DNA from: Sphaeroforma sirkka
Lineage: Eukaryota > Opisthokonta > Ichthyosporea > Ichthyophonida
Assembly (NCBI GenBank): GCA_001586965.3
Contig: LUCW03001691.1
Span: forward strand, 12,501 to 62,500
Direction: 5' to 3'
Length of the DNA: 50,000 bases
Shown: piece by piece, positions 1 to 12,400 of the stretch
Layout of the letters: each line of letters opens with the position of its first letter
How positions within the stretch are numbered: position 1 is the stretch's first letter
Made by a program: the position numbers and the translations under genes
The notes under the pieces: generated by a model
Database searches by the model: none
The model's input: only the letters and a program-made list of their open reading frames with translations
Told to the model about the DNA's origin: nothing

Positions 1-76
1 CAACACTTCGGACCGAATGACATAGATGTATTTGCGGACCCAACCAACTCTCAGCTTCCTCGGTTCTGGACGAAGG
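1..76. other. Left flank of the retrotransposon, nothing recognised
   Basis: Short unique sequence before the first LTR. No coding potential or repeat was recognised. The five bases before the LTR (72-76) do not match the five after the last LTR fragment (6658-6662), so no target-site duplication is visible. Confidence 0.5.
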
Positions 77-529
77 TGTAGAAAAATCATATTGTCAAAG
101 GTGAATGATGTTTAAGTGTTGGACTCAGACCTAGTCCATCGAGGAACCGATTATCTAACGATGATTTTTTTTGTATGTTGTGTTTACGAATGTATTTCGT
201 AGGCCGATTGTGTTTGACCTATTGAATGTATATTTTTGTTACAGGTGTCATTTGATAGAAATGGGTTTCCTTTCATATGACACCTTATTCAAGTTGTTTG
301 AGTGAATATTCATTGAGTTATGAGTCTTAGAAGTTTAAGTGTATTTGAAGAAATTGTGTTTGTATTTTTAGAGATGGAATCTAAAAATAGATCGCGCACG
401 TCCGTTGGAATTTCTTTGGCAAAGGAAATTTTCGAGCCGAAAGGGCCGTTCAATTTTGACGAAAAATAGTATAAACACGGAATACAAAAGTAAATAAAAG
501 AGCACTTTCACAGAGTTGAAAAATTCACA
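77..529 (+). repeat. 5' LTR of the Copia element
   Basis: It starts TGTAGAAA and ends TTCACA, so it has the expected TG...CA ends, and it is repeated at 5957-6409. It carries a TATA box (TATAAA, 470-475) and, about 20 bp further, an AATAAA-type polyadenylation signal in the A-rich stretch near 491-499. This is the usual U3-R-U5 order of an LTR. Confidence 0.92.
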
Positions 530-546
530 TGGAAGCAGCGGACGGG
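530..546 (+). other. Primer-binding site, probably initiator-Met tRNA
   Basis: The sequence directly after the LTR, TGGAAGCAGCGGACGG, matches the complement of the 3' end of animal initiator methionine tRNA (TGGTAGCAGAGGATGG, from memory) at 13 of 16 positions. Copia elements commonly prime from initiator-Met tRNA, often an internal fragment. The tRNA of this organism was not available, so the exact primer is inferred. Confidence 0.65.
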
Positions 547-590
547 ACTAAAAGCTTGAAATTTTTGGAGACCAAGGACTCGAGTGCCTA

Positions 591-621
<31 letters not shown>

Positions 622-711
622 CTAGAGAATGCTGATTTGAGAGAAAGAGAGATAGCTAGAGAGCGCTGATTTGAGAGAGAGAGAGAGACCACTGATCACC
701 AAACCGAGAGG

Positions 712-1560
712 ATGAAGTACGTGGAGCCCAAACTGAAGGATGCCACCGGCTACCCGAACTGGAAGTTGAAGATGGAAGCTAAGCTGAAGGAAAAAGGCCG
801 TCTTCAATGCCGCTACAGACCGTGAGAGGGAGATTGCCTACTCCATGATTGTCCAGAGCGTTGAAGACTGTTGTCTTGGATACGTCCGTAACACTGATAA
901 CCCTGCAGTTGCCTTGGCCCAGATCGCTACCGCAATGAACCGCCAGACGGAGGCCAATCTGGACGCGTTGACTCAGAAGTTAGATAGGATGAAGATGAAC
1001 GATGGAGAAAATGTTGCTGAACTCGCCGACCGATGTGAGATTCTATTTGGCCAGCTTGCAGGTCAGGGGGGGATGAGTTGACTAACATTCGGAAACGCAT
1101 ATCCTTCATGAAGGGCCTTCCACGTCAGTTTGCGCCGCTGAAGATTGACTTGAATGCGAAGTTTGCAAACGGAAATCGATTCAGCTATGAGCAAGTGAAG
1201 GAAGCCGCCATTGTGTTTGAGACTGGACTCGGTGTCTACGATGATGACAACGACGACGAAGATATCGGTCTTTATGCTAATGGACGATATCACAAGGGTA
1301 ACCACCAAGCCCAGAAGGGTCGACGAGGAGGTGGTTTCGACCGACCAAGAGGTGACTTTGGTAGTAGAGATGGCCGGGAGCTTATTTGTTTCAAGTGCCT
1401 TAAGCCCGGGCATACTCGGGCTAATTGTCGTGGTAAGATGGCGTGTTTGAATTGCAAGAAACCAGGGCATATCAAACGAGACTGCCCAGATCTCGACGAT
1501 GAGAATGATGATGACAATGGCTATTTCGGATTTGGATTGATGGCGATCGGTGATGACGGA
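712..1560 (+). pseudogene. Copia gag region with two CCHC zinc knuckles (fossil)
   Basis: Begins near the ATG at 712 with a gag-like start (GYPNWK and similar). It carries two consecutive CX2CX4HX4C knuckles, CFKCLKPGHTRANC at 1387-1428 and CLNCKKPGHIKRDC at 1444-1485, which in this family bind the element RNA in the capsid. A strongly acidic Asp/Glu stretch follows the knuckles and links to the protease. Copia gag proteins often have a single knuckle; two is less usual. Part of a broken element. Confidence 0.85.
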
Positions 1561-1889
1561 GATTCCGACAGTGATGATGGTATGCCGGCCTTGATGTGTG
1601 ATTCCACCGATTCTAATTCTTCCGATGCAGAGAGCAAATTTGATGATGGATTGGATGCTCCACCCGGGTTGCTATCTGGAGGTTTTTCATCGGATTATGA
1701 AGTTCAGGGTGGCTCAATCTCAGCTACCGATGAAGATAACTGTGCTACACTCGATGATGATGACACCTTTGCCGAGGATGATCTACTTGTGGATGGATCC
1801 GTCACTTCAATCGCTAAAGCTGAATTGGAGAACACAATCAGCGAACAATCGGCGTATGCATTGCTGGGTGTGGGTGATCTGGTCTTATC

Positions 1890-2010
1890 TGCTAACGAGC
1901 TTGTGGTTGACACAGGTGCCAGCAAGCATGTTGTAGTATTGGAGAATGCTTTGTCTGCTGTGAGACCCTCTAACAAGCGATTGACCGGGCTTGGCAACAC
2001 TAAACTGCAA
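1890..2010 (+). pseudogene. Copia aspartic protease region (fossil)
   Basis: The catalytic motif VVDTGAS is encoded around 1903-1923, with Asp-Thr-Gly at 1909-1917, followed by ASKHVV. This is typical of the retropepsin of Copia polyproteins, which cuts gag from pol. It lies between the acidic gag tail and the integrase zinc finger. Confidence 0.85.
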
Positions 2011-2319
2011 GCAGATGGTGAAGGAGAGTTGCGCGGCTGTCCTGAGACTGGTTTAGCTCTTCTCATTCCTAAGGCGGGTGTTCAACTTTTATCCGTACGA
2101 CAGCTTGTTAAGAACGGCTGGAAGGCGACGTGCGAGAAGAACGACTGCACATTATTTGATCCGCAGGGTTGTTTGGTGAAAGCAACGGTTAGACAAGGGC
2201 TATACATCCTTTCCCTGAGGGATCTGAAGTCACCCGTGAACCGAACACATTCGGGTACAAAGATTATCGATGAAGATAAGGCCCTTGTGGCATCCGAGCA
2301 TCCGATGATAGTGAAGCAG

Positions 2320-3060
2320 ATATGCTCATGTGGCATCATAGACTTGGCCATGTAAGCTTGGAACTGATGAAAGAGACAATGGTTTGCGCAGGAATGGAGA
2401 AAGTTGCCAGACGTTGGGGTGAGAGGCTTCCCTTCTGTAGAGCTTGCGTGCAGGGCAAGATGACACGGGCCAGAATTACTCGCAAGTTGGTCGGGTCGAA
2501 GGGTAAACGTAAATCTGTGGTTCTAGAAGTTCCGGGATCGAAGCTGTACGTAGATATCTTCGAGACCTCGAAGACACCGTCACTCACTGGAAAACAATTC
2601 GGTCTCCAGGTTCTTGACGATGCAACGGACCACTACTGGTGTTTGGGCCTGAAGCACAAGAGTGATGCGACTGCTGCAATGCGTCACTTGCTGGACACTG
2701 AATTTGCAGTGTTGAAGCGATTCCCGAAGAAGGCTCATAGTGATAGAGGGGGCGAGTTTGTCAACGAGACTTGGAAGTCTATGCTATCAGCAAGAGGCAT
2801 AAAGCAGAGTTTGACGGCAGCACGTACTCCTGAACATAATGGAAGATGTGAGCGTGCACATCGAACCCTAATCGAGATGGCCCGGGTTCTTCTACTGCAG
2901 GCTAGACTGGGCGATGAGTTTTGGCTTGAAGCGGTTACCTATACTTGTTGGTTGATCAACGTAATGCCACAACGAGGTGGTGCTAAGTCGCGGGCGGAAC
3001 TATGGTCAGGAGTTAAACCTGATTTGTCGCAGACAACAATTCCTTTGGTGCGAAAGTATA
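2320..3060 (+). pseudogene. Copia GAG-pre-integrase and integrase core (fossil)
   Basis: The His-Cys zinc-binding module (HHRLGH, later CRAC) at about 2330-2450 is the GAG-pre-integrase domain. The core that follows has the acidic triad context: Asp in YVDIFE, Asp in HSDRGGEF and Glu in PEHNGRCERAHRTL. Integrase inserts the cDNA copy into the host genome. Copia-specific placement upstream of reverse transcriptase is clear. Confidence 0.9.
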
Positions 3061-3719
3061 TTTCTTGACCGGAAAACATAACAAGAAATTCGGCAAGAAG
3101 GGTCAGGAAGGTATTTTACTAGGTCCTAGCCTTAATACTGTTGGCGGCAGTATGCGAATTTACAAACCTAGAGACAAAGCGTGTTGTGAATAGTCGAGAT
3201 TATCGCCTTGAGCCCACGATTGCCAGTCACGTTGAAAGGGTCAAAGTCAATAATTCCGAGGGTGAAGATGATAGTATTGACGATGAAGTAGGAGCAAGTG
3301 ATGGCAACAAGGATACTTCAGCGGCAGAATCAGATACGGATAGTGATGGAGATGGTCCCATGGATGATGCCGCCGACGATGATGTCACTATGGATGAATC
3401 ATCTACTGATGGAGGTGATGAATCAGGACCCGGTGAACATCCTGGTTGTGCTCGTCGCCCACTCAATCACCAGAAACGTGATTTGCCTGGTAAGCAGACA
3501 CCTACGAGAGGTGGCAGGCGATTGAAAACCCGCGTAGATCGTACACGCGACCGAGCCAATGACATGATGTCCCCGCGGATCAGCTCTAAGGCTCGTACGG
3601 ACTTGGACTCGGAGAGAAAACGTGAACGTCAATAAAGTGGAACCCCACCTCGACAAACTTCGAAACTTCGACGAGATCGTAAACGAGATCATGAAGAATC
3701 TAACTTTGGATTTCTGGCC

Positions 3720-5100
3720 GATGATGAATTGTCCTTCAAAGACTTGACTGGGTCTGCTGATGAGAAGCACTTCCGCGCAGCCATGAGAGACGAGCTACGT
3801 TCAATGCTGAAGATGAAGGTTTGGAAACTTCAGCAGCGCTGCAAGGCCCGGACAAAGCCTCTGGGACTCAAGTGGGTTCTCACTCTCAAGCGTGATGAAA
3901 ACGGCGCAGTGATACGACATAAAGCCCGCCTGTGTGCGAAGGGATTTGCACAACAGTATGGTCGAGATTATGTGGAGACATCGTCACCAGTAGTCACAAA
4001 AGAGACTGTGCGTGCATGTTTGGCTATCGCTGCATCTGAGAACTTGGTTGTATTGCAGTTCGATGTCAAAACTGCATTTTTTTGCATGGTAATTTGGAAG
4101 AGTACGTCTGCTCGGAGATCCCCACTGGTTTCGTTGAAATAGTTGGTGATTTACTAAGTGATGAGGATCACCAGTTGATTAAGGAGGGTGCTATTTGCAA
4201 GCTGAAGAAGAGTATCTATGGACTCAAGCAAGCCGGATTATGTTGGTTTGTGCGCTTCAGAGATTTCCTCGTTAATGATGTTGGATTCCGGCCAAGTCTT
4301 ACGGACCCTTGTCTCTTTATTCGGAAGAACTGCTTTCTGGTACTTTATGTTGATGACGGTTTGATATTTAGCTACGTTCAATGCTGAAGATGAAGGTTTG
4401 GAAACTTCAGCAGCGCTGCAAGGCCCGGACAAAGCCTCTGGGACTCAAGTGGGTTCTCACTCTCAAGCGTGATGAAAGCGGCGCAGTTATACGACATAAA
4501 GCCCGCCTGTGTGCGAAGGATTTGCACAACAGTATGGTCGAGATTATGTGGAGACATCGTCACCAGTAGTCACAAAAGAGACTGTGCGTGCATGTTTGGC
4601 TATCGCTGCATCTGAGAACTTGGTTGTATTGCAGTTCGATGTCAAAACTGCATTTTTTGCATGGTAATTTGGAAGAGTACGTCTGCTCGGAGATCCCCAC
4701 TGGTTTCGTTGAACTAGTCGGTGATTTACTAAGTGATGAGGATCACCAATTGATTAAGGAGGGTGCTATTTGCGAGCTGAAGAAGAGTATCTATGGACTC
4801 AAGCAGGCCGGATTATGTTGGTTTGTGCGCTTCAGAGATTTCCTCGTTAATGATGTTGGATTCCGGCCAAGTCTTACAGACCCTTGTCTCTTTATTGGGA
4901 AGAACTGCTTTCTGGTACTGTATGTTGATGACGGTTTGATATTTTCGACTTCACGTCGAATGGGGAGAATATATTGAAGAAGATCGAGACAGAGTTCGAC
5001 GTCAAGTCGATGGGGTCTCCACGGTTTTTCCTCGGATGGAAAATTGATATGTCTGGAAGAGGAATTTTCATCTCGCAGCCGGCATATATTGAGAAGCTAG
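3720..5100 (+). pseudogene. Copia reverse transcriptase region (fossil)
   Basis: Recognisable RVT_2 motifs include KWVLTLKRDE, HKARLCAKG, the YGLKQAG motif and the polymerase core LYVDDG. This domain copies element RNA into DNA. The region is disrupted and part of a dead element. Boundaries are approximate. Confidence 0.9.
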
Positions 5101-5379
5101 CGCAGAAGTATGGACCATTGAAAAGGGTTTGTACACCTATGAGTACATCTTTCGACGTGAATCAGCCTGGTACATTGGTGCAGGATTCAGACTACCGTGG
5201 TATCATAGGTTCCCTTATGTTTGCAGCTGTGGGTACGCGTCCTGATATTGCTTTTGCGACAAGTTCACTGAGCCGATACCTTGACCAGCCGACTAAGGCG
5301 AGAGAGGCTGCCGCAAGAAATCTGTGCGGATACTTGGAGGCTACCAAACACTGGGGAATCTTCTATGAAGCCGGGAACG

Positions 5380-5830
5380 ACTTGAAACTTTGTGCGTATG
5401 CCGATGCAAGCTATGGGGGCGAGAAAGACAAGCGATCTCGTTCTGGCTATCTGGTATTCATCACAAATGCCCCAGTCTACTGGGGGGCGCGCCGTCAGAC
5501 ACTTGTCACCCTAAGTACTTCTGAGGCAGAGTATGTCAGTCTTGCAGAGTCTTGCCGTGACGTAAAGACTGCTTTGAATTTGCTATCTGAGCTAGGACGA
5601 GCCACTGATCAATCCGTGGTTTGTTACGAGGACAATCAGACTGCTAAGAAGTTGGCTGAGGAATTGACCACCAAGCGCAGTAAGCATATTGATATCAAAT
5701 ATCATTACGTGCGAGAGTTATGTGCAAAGAAGATCATCGCATTGGAAGACTGCCGGGAGTTGATGATTGCTGATGCATTGACCAAGGCATTGCCTAAGGC
5801 TGCTTTCGTGAAGCACCGCAGTCACATGAT
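5380..5830 (+). pseudogene. Copia RNase H region (fossil)
   Basis: The C-terminal Ty1/Copia RNase H signature is visible: YADASYGG, RSRSGYLVF, STSEAEYVSLAE, EDNQTAKKLA and SKHIDIKYHYVRE. The Asp, Glu and Asp residues of the active site sit in these motifs. It removes the RNA strand of the hybrid during reverse transcription. Confidence 0.9.
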
Positions 5831-5945
5831 GAAACGCCGCTGCTACCGATGTGCTGTCGTGTCTACATCTCTTTGTCGTTGTGGCTAGTTTGTGGGGGGG
5901 GAGATACATGTCGAATGATGTCCGATGACTATGTCTTGCGTCCAT

Positions 5946-5956
5946 GGGGAGTGGAG
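5946..5956 (+). other. Polypurine tract before the 3' LTR
   Basis: GGGGAGTGGAG lies directly against the 3' LTR, as expected for the plus-strand primer of an LTR element. A second G-run (GGGGGGGGAGA) lies about 50 bp upstream. Confidence 0.7.
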
Positions 5957-6409
5957 TGTAGAAAAAAATCATATTGTCAAAGGTGAATGATGTTTAAGTG
6001 TTGGACTCAGACCTAGTCCATCGAGGAACCACTTATCTAAGTATGTTTTTGTATGTTGTGTTTACGAATGTGTTTCGTAGGCCGATTGTGTTTGACCTAT
6101 TGAATGTGTAATTTTGTTACAGGTGTTATTTGATAGGAAATGGGGTTCCCTTTCATATGACACCTTATTCAAGTTGTTTGAGTGAATATTCATTGAGTTA
6201 TGAGTCTTGGAAGTTTAAGTGTATTTGAAGAAATTGTGTTTGTATTTTTTAGAGATGGAATCTAAAAATAGACCGCGCACGTCCGTTGGAATTTCTTTGG
6301 CAAAAGAAATTTTCGAGCCGAAAGGGCCGTTCAATTTTGACGAAAAATAGTATAAATACAGAGTACAAAAGGAAATAAAGAGCACTTTCACAGAGTTGAA
6401 AAATTCACA
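5957..6409 (+). repeat. 3' LTR of the Copia element
   Basis: Same length and same ends as 77-529, about 95% identical by eye. It has TATAAATA at 6351-6358 and AATAAA at 6374-6379. Confidence 0.92.
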
Positions 6410-6657
6410 TGGAAGCAGCGGACGGGACTAAAAGCTTGAAATTTTTGGAGAGCAAGGACTCGAGTGCCTGAGAGAGAGAGAGAGAGAAAAGAGAGAGAGA
6501 GAGAGAGCGCGCTAGAGAACGCTGATTTGAGAGAGATAGAGAGAGCTAGAGAGCAGTTCAAGAGCCGAAAGGGCCGTTCAATTTTGACGAAAAATAGTAT
6601 AAATACAGAGTACAAAAGGAAGTAAAGAGCACTTTCACAGAGTTGAAAAATTCACAC
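6410..6657 (+). repeat. Second leader copy followed by an LTR tail fragment
   Basis: 6410-6555 repeats the leader seen at 530-690, including the primer-binding site and GA-rich tract. 6562-6657 repeats the last 95 bp of the LTR, including TATA box and the TTCACA end. The order LTR, leader, LTR tail is what remains if a second tandem element lost nearly all of its interior. Confidence 0.8.
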
Positions 6658-6948
6658 AGTGACGGTGATAATTCGGTGGCAATGTCTTCGAGCACAGACG
6701 AGCAGTTTTGAAGGCCGACACAGGGCCAGCATATGGGGATGATATGTGGATAGACGATGGTGGTGGGGACTGTCGTTCCAACAGTATCGAGGCCAATATG
6801 AAGCAAGCCTCAAGGCAATACATTTCTCGCGGCTGGGGGGGGCGGGCAATGACAACAGAGAACCACGACAACCGATGTACTGATCGGTGGTTCGATGCCA
6901 TGGGATGAGTATGAGAATGGGGAGCAAACCGGGCTGATGCGACCGGTG

Positions 6949-7550
6949 ATGTCAATGAGAGATATGATTCAGAAACACCAAGAGCCGGAGTTCTAGAGAG
7001 GCAAATGAAGGCGACCTGGTTTAGCGACTCCGGAACCATTGACCGATGTCCGTGAGTGGACGGAGGAGCAGACTACGACCTGTGCGGCAAAAGTAGGAGT
7101 TCCGAGAGAGACAAGGACAAAACACCGAGGGGAAGTAAGGAATAAACGACATTCACCTTTTGCTCATTCATAAACTCGCTATGCAGTCCAACTGACGAGG
7201 CCGTACTCATTGCATATGGATGATGATGAACCGAAGGTGTCTGTAGGGTTTAGACTTCCCATGTCAATGAGGGATATGATTCAAAAATATCAGTCGGCCT
7301 TGGAAGAGGCCAGTACCGAACGAGAGGGTTCTTGGCAACAGTACCTGAGTACTAGTTAAATGGATGATGACGACTCCAGAACCATTGACGGATGTCCGCG
7401 AGTAGACGGAGAAACAGAATACAAACTCTGCAGCAAGGACAAAAGTTCTGGGAGAAACAAGAGGGACAAACGCTAGAGGGACGCAAGAAAAAGACGTCGT
7501 TCCACCTCGTGCTCATTCAGAAACCCGTTATGCAGCCCAACCGACGAGAC
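6949..7550 (+). other. Tandemly duplicated, decayed coding-like unit, unrecognised
   Basis: Two diverged copies of about 250-300 bp lie in tandem (about 6949-7202 and 7261-7550). Both encode MSMRDMIQK at the start, then PLTDVRE, then a basic segment ending in TRYA-QPTR-like residues. Peptide-level similarity exceeds what neutral DNA would show, so the unit was probably coding once. Both copies look interrupted. The family is not recognised; it could be a gag-like or other element-derived sequence, so it is treated as a fossil. Confidence 0.45.
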
Positions 7551-7932
7551 ATGATGGGCTAAGGGTGTTGGTAAGGGTAAAACGCGTCGAGACTCCCCGT
7601 CCATAGTGGAAACCACCCCGTTCGCTACAGGATGTGTTGAACGGCTTGCACTCTGTGGCCACGTGGAAGAGTGTGGTGAATGTTAAACCGGCCACGGTGC
7701 TGCAGTTAGGCTGATCGCTGCATTACACACATTCGTGTGCACGAGCCATACGTCTCAGACGTCTGATATCCCAAAAGATCTGCTAGCGGACATCATGGAC
7801 ACTTGTACAGCGTGTATTGCCCGCAGAGGGTCCACGGTCGGACTGAGGCACGGCCTTCTCTACCAGCCGCCGCGAGCACAAGCGTTTCGTGCTGCGTAGG
7901 ACATAGACTACTATTATCGTACCGTAGTTTCG

Positions 7933-8413
7933 ATGAGTATGCTTGCTTTTGGCAAGGTGTCGCGTATGGCCGCGGATAGACCCACGCATTGGCATAAGCA
8001 TACGTTTGAAGAGGCAAAGCGCTGTGTAGAGCAGAAAATTATGCCGTGGGAATTGCCACGCCAGCTTATTGTTGACGAAGATAGCCCGCTGATGGTTCGC
8101 AGAGAAAATCCTGCGTGATGAACGCCAGCTCATTGTGTGGCTGTGGGCTGTGCAGAATGCAGTTTGTGACGGCGTGGCCTTGTGCTGCTACAGTGCTGGC
8201 CAATGCGCTGCTACCCAAGACCCACGGCAAAACGTCCTATACCCAATACCTGTTTTTTCAACACAGTCACAAGTAGTCCAGACTCCAGACTCCAGTATCC
8301 ACAGGACCAGGCTGCCAGCAGGCCAGCAAATATCTAGCCTCAATCTTTTAGAACATACCGGCAGTTGTTTGTCAGCAATGTCTTTTCTTCATGATGTATT
8401 GGCGACAGGATAG
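7933..8413 (+). other. Open stretches of unknown nature
   Basis: A short ORF (7933-8118) contains HWHKHTFEEAKRCVEQK and PWELPRQLIVDED. A second open stretch in another frame runs to 8413 and contains DERQLIVWLWAVQNAV. Composition looks protein-like rather than random, but no family is recognised and no splice signals clearly define exons. It may be a remnant of the same degenerate unit upstream. Confidence 0.2.
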
Positions 8414-9353
8414 GTCAATGATAAAAAAGCTACCGTCGGCGACAAGTTGACAACCCATGCAGATTGAAAGTGGTAAATTTAGAACTTACTGGCTGTTGTC
8501 AGCTGTCACAGTTATGCGATGGATTTCTGTATCTAGGTACGTATCTACTAAATCAGTAGTGCAATCGAAATCATAACTATTTTGAGAAAAAACAACTACT
8601 AATTGTGAAATGATTTTGACACGCGCATATATGGTGTGCCATTAGCAAGCTTCAGAACATAGAATAATCTGAATTGTCACAAATATGGTGCTACATTTCG
8701 TATCTGGGAAGGTTGTGTTTAAATTGCTAGAATTTTCTACTAGTACAGAGCTTGTTTCATCAAGACTTTTTTTTTAATTACCACGGAAAGACACTACTTT
8801 TTTTAAATACCACAGATGTTTGCACATGAGTTTGTTTGAAGCGCAGGATAATTCTACGCGACCGGCAAAGAAAAAAGAAAACATGAGAATCCATCGTATA
8901 ATGGCTTATTTTTCTTGATAGCACTGCATGAAAATGGCTTTGAAATTCGTTACGTACTGCACAGATCGGAGAGTTATGTTTAATCTAAACTTTATCGGTT
9001 GAGAGATTTGCAATTGGCACTGCCAATCATGGTTCACACTAACTACTTGGACCAGTTAAATATTCTATCGAATCTCATCTCTAGATTTTTTCGTGGCGGG
9101 TGAAAAGCATGCTACCCACCAGCAGAACAGCATACGTCGTGATTAGCTAACACAGCCCCACTCCAGCGAGTCCGACTAACTGTCTATTTTCATTCTATGT
9201 TGCTCAGGTCGTCGTGTTCGAGTCAGTGGATTTATCTGATACAGCACAAACGGTTATATATTCGTGAAGAATCCCCCATTTCTACACGTACACTTCGGCG
9301 TGACTGTACGTGCGCGGTGTTGGGTTCGGGGGGCCAGTCACCCTGCGGCGAAT
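8414..9353. other. Intergenic, AT-rich, no gene seen
   Basis: AT-rich sequence downstream of the sideroflexin stop codon. No clear ORF, repeat array or RNA gene is seen. Confidence 0.5.
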
Positions 9354-9455
9354 CTACAGGCCTTTATTAAACACGAACTTTTCCACCTTCTGGCCGTTAG
9401 AATCCTTTAAATTCTGGAATTGCTCTTCCATATCATCCGCATTCATAGATTCAAT
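9354..9455 (-). CDS. SFXN: Sideroflexin exon 8 (terminal)
   Basis: Encodes the last 33 residues, ending [11 protein letters not shown] and TAG at 9356-9354. The FNKGL ending is a family hallmark. Confidence 0.93.
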   Translation of the reverse strand: MESMNADDMEEQFQNLKDSNGQKVEKFVFNKGL

Positions 9456-12400
9456 CTGTAAAAAGTATATCAGAGGAGAGAGACACGGGTATGGTACACA
9501 CGAAGTACTGGTTATAAATAATAGCAATTGTTTCAAGCTAAGCGAATTTTATGATTATCCACAGCATTTTAAATGGCACAATGTGTAAAATCTGAAATTG
9601 ACACAAGTACCTCCAGAGACTTACACAGTAGTGACATACCTGTGGGAACGCGGCGAGCGCTGGAACTACGCCCAGGAATAGGCACACGCCAATGACCCCC
9701 ATTTCCACTGCCATTCGCACACGTGGGTTGGCTACCAAAAATGTTTTTTTCTCCAGTCTGATCAACAATATAGTGTGGTTTTTGAGCCTTATGTATAACT
9801 CTAGAGTGCGTATATACTGACTGATGGATATAAACAGAAGAAAACCTGAGCGAATTAGACTCCAATACAATATCTAGAAGCATGCCGGGGACAAAATAAA
9901 ATTGTTACAACTCAGTTGGAAGCATCGCAGTCGCAGTACGACTCATCAGCCTGAAATGAGAAAATACATTTGCAGACCAATAGTATCGATTTTGCACACT
10001 ATAGAGTGGTTAACACCACCAACACTTCTGGAGAGACAGACTTGTCATGTTACTCACTTTGGTGCACAAGGTCATACAATAATCATTTACACTAAATAGC
10101 GCACACACTGATGCACTGCACCGGATAAATTGTCTGTGTGTATCGAAACTGATTGAATTTGAGTGAATATTATCTTGTGTAGTGTAAATGCGCCGGCAGC
10201 TCTTCTCCCATGACGTGCTGAGGCGCTCCCGCACAGCTATACTAATATTGGTATCCCATCCAAACACACAAACACAATCGATCTATATAAGAAACAAAGA
10301 AGACTACGGGAAAGCATAGGTAGCAATGTCTCAAAAAGCGACGTAAAGAGTGATTCTGAATCAAAAACAGAACCAAAATCAAACACGCACATACACGTAT
10401 GCAAACGAAAACATAAAACAAGATGCCATCATCTAAAATAATTTGAATCCTCACATTCGTACTAAAAAAATGCGTATAACCTGCTCATGATCAGCGCTGG
10501 GAACACAGTTATGGGAATGTTCCACAACACACGAGCTGCCGCACACTCTTTCAGACCCTTCTCCGCTGCTTTAATAGATTGTCCCCTAGCTTCCCCTATT
10601 GAAGTTTGTTGGTTATATGGAAGATATAGATGCATGAAATTTTGCACGTGCATATCAAATGCCCAAAACAGGTCAGGCCACACCAGAAAGTGCGCACAGC
10701 ACCAACCCTGTTGTCAGCTCAGTAGTACTCTTTCCGCCAATACCAATTTTAAAATAACAATGTAATAAGATATCAAACACTTCTTGGTAGAATGGGTGAA
10801 TATCGCTGGCGGAGAGCTCACAAATCTCAAACGGACCAAACACATCAATACCCAATACCGGAGGGCGAAGGAGCCGTAGCTAGACCAAGGTATATTCGCA
10901 CTGCAAGCAAGTATCTTCGACTACTCAACACCCTTGTACCCAAAGGGAGCGCATATACCGTCAATAAAATTTACCTTCATGATCGAACACCGTGACACCG
11001 GTTTCTAGTTCCGATCGCCGCATAAGTCCAATGTTTAGTACTCCTGACACGGCACACGCCAAGAACGGGAGTGTCGCACGAATGGCCAAGGCGGCACCCG
11101 GGCCTTGGGATAAGCGTGTGCAGAAAAAGTACTGGGTCAGATACGCTGATAAATTCTCAGATACGCTGATATGTTCTCAGACGTGCTAATATATTTTCAG
11201 ATGCACTAATAAATTTCTTCCACAGAGAATACCCTCAGATATCTGAATACACCTATGCAAGTGTACGCGCATTTGTCACCATATCTATATTCAAATTACA
11301 ATGGACGTGGGAGCCCGTCCACCGCCACAGCTGCACCCTCGAACCACGTTTTTGCTTTTTATAAACCGGGTAGTTGTAAACCTATAAGACTAGCATGCAA
11401 CTATCCGTATTCACCGCAAGTGCATCTCAGAGCGTGCAACGCACAATGCTACATTTCGTACACTCGGACTAATACAGAAAACACCCTTCGCAGACACAAG
11501 GTACTGCACGAGATGTGTAAGGAATGGGAGGGAACCGCCCCGAGGGGGGCCAAAACAACGATGAACTCCATACAGACACAGATCACAGCCGCCCGACGAG
11601 CAAGCATTAGAGAAGATTTGTGTACGTACCGAGCTTTGCAGCCTTAGTGGTCAGTGCCGTCGCAGCCAAACCAATTGATACCGATGCTCCCACTGCCCCT
11701 ACGTAGCCCTGCACAACATTATCGTACTCCAGATGAGTACCCCATCTTAGTATGCGATTAGCCGAGATAAGACCCTATTTCGGGCTCAGACTACACTTAC
11801 AGTATGAACTCTCAAAAAAATAGCTGCAATGCTGCGAGATCCCTCTGAACACCTCCAACATCTCGGGAGCGGTAGAAAAGTGCAAGCTATAGCGCAGAAC
11901 ATTGATACGATTTATTTCTGGGATGATTTCGCACAAGTACAGCAATGGCACTCGAGACTTGTTATCAGGGATAACCTAACACCAACGGAGTCTAGTGCCG
12001 TCTCTGCTCATTGAAAATTTTAAATTGCTTCAACAAAGTTTTAATTGCAACGAATATGACACACGCGGCTATTCAGTATTCAAAGGTAAAAACATATCGA
12101 CACAGGGTCCGCATGGGGAAATACCTAGCGTGCACAATAAACATCCAATTCGAGTGCCACCACCCAGCCCACAGAGCGCGCAATCGATAGATTGAAGTAT
12201 ACTATACCATTCACATATACAATACGGACAGCCATACACAAAATAAAAGTCACGCACGCCTAATGGTCGCTCATCCTCACCTGCGCGAGCAAACTGGCGG
12301 GCACGGGCTGTGACGCGTTCCGATTGCAATAGTTTACAGCGGCATTGTAACTCTGATTAGTCCTGTTGGCGGGGTTGGTCAGTTGAGCATGTGTGAGGAC

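Larger units (their letters stand above)
77..6657 (+). mobile_element. Ty1/Copia LTR retrotransposon, broken, with an extra partial LTR at its 3' end
   Basis: Two direct LTRs (77-529 and 5957-6409, both 453 bp) flank an internal region with the order gag with zinc knuckles, aspartic protease, integrase, reverse transcriptase, RNase H. Integrase before reverse transcriptase defines the Copia (Pseudoviridae) superfamily. A primer-binding site follows the 5' LTR and a purine tract precedes the 3' LTR. The two LTRs differ by about 20 substitutions plus a few small indels by eye (about 4-5%), so the insertion is of moderate age; no calibrated clock is available for this lineage. The element is a fossil with about half a dozen breaks and is not expected to be active. 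After the 3' LTR come a second copy of the leader and a second LTR tail (6410-6657), suggesting a collapsed tandem pair. Confidence 0.93.

Noticed and set aside
77-529. Target-site duplication around the retrotransposon
   Set aside because: Bases 72-76 and 6658-6662 do not match, nor do the bases right after 6409.
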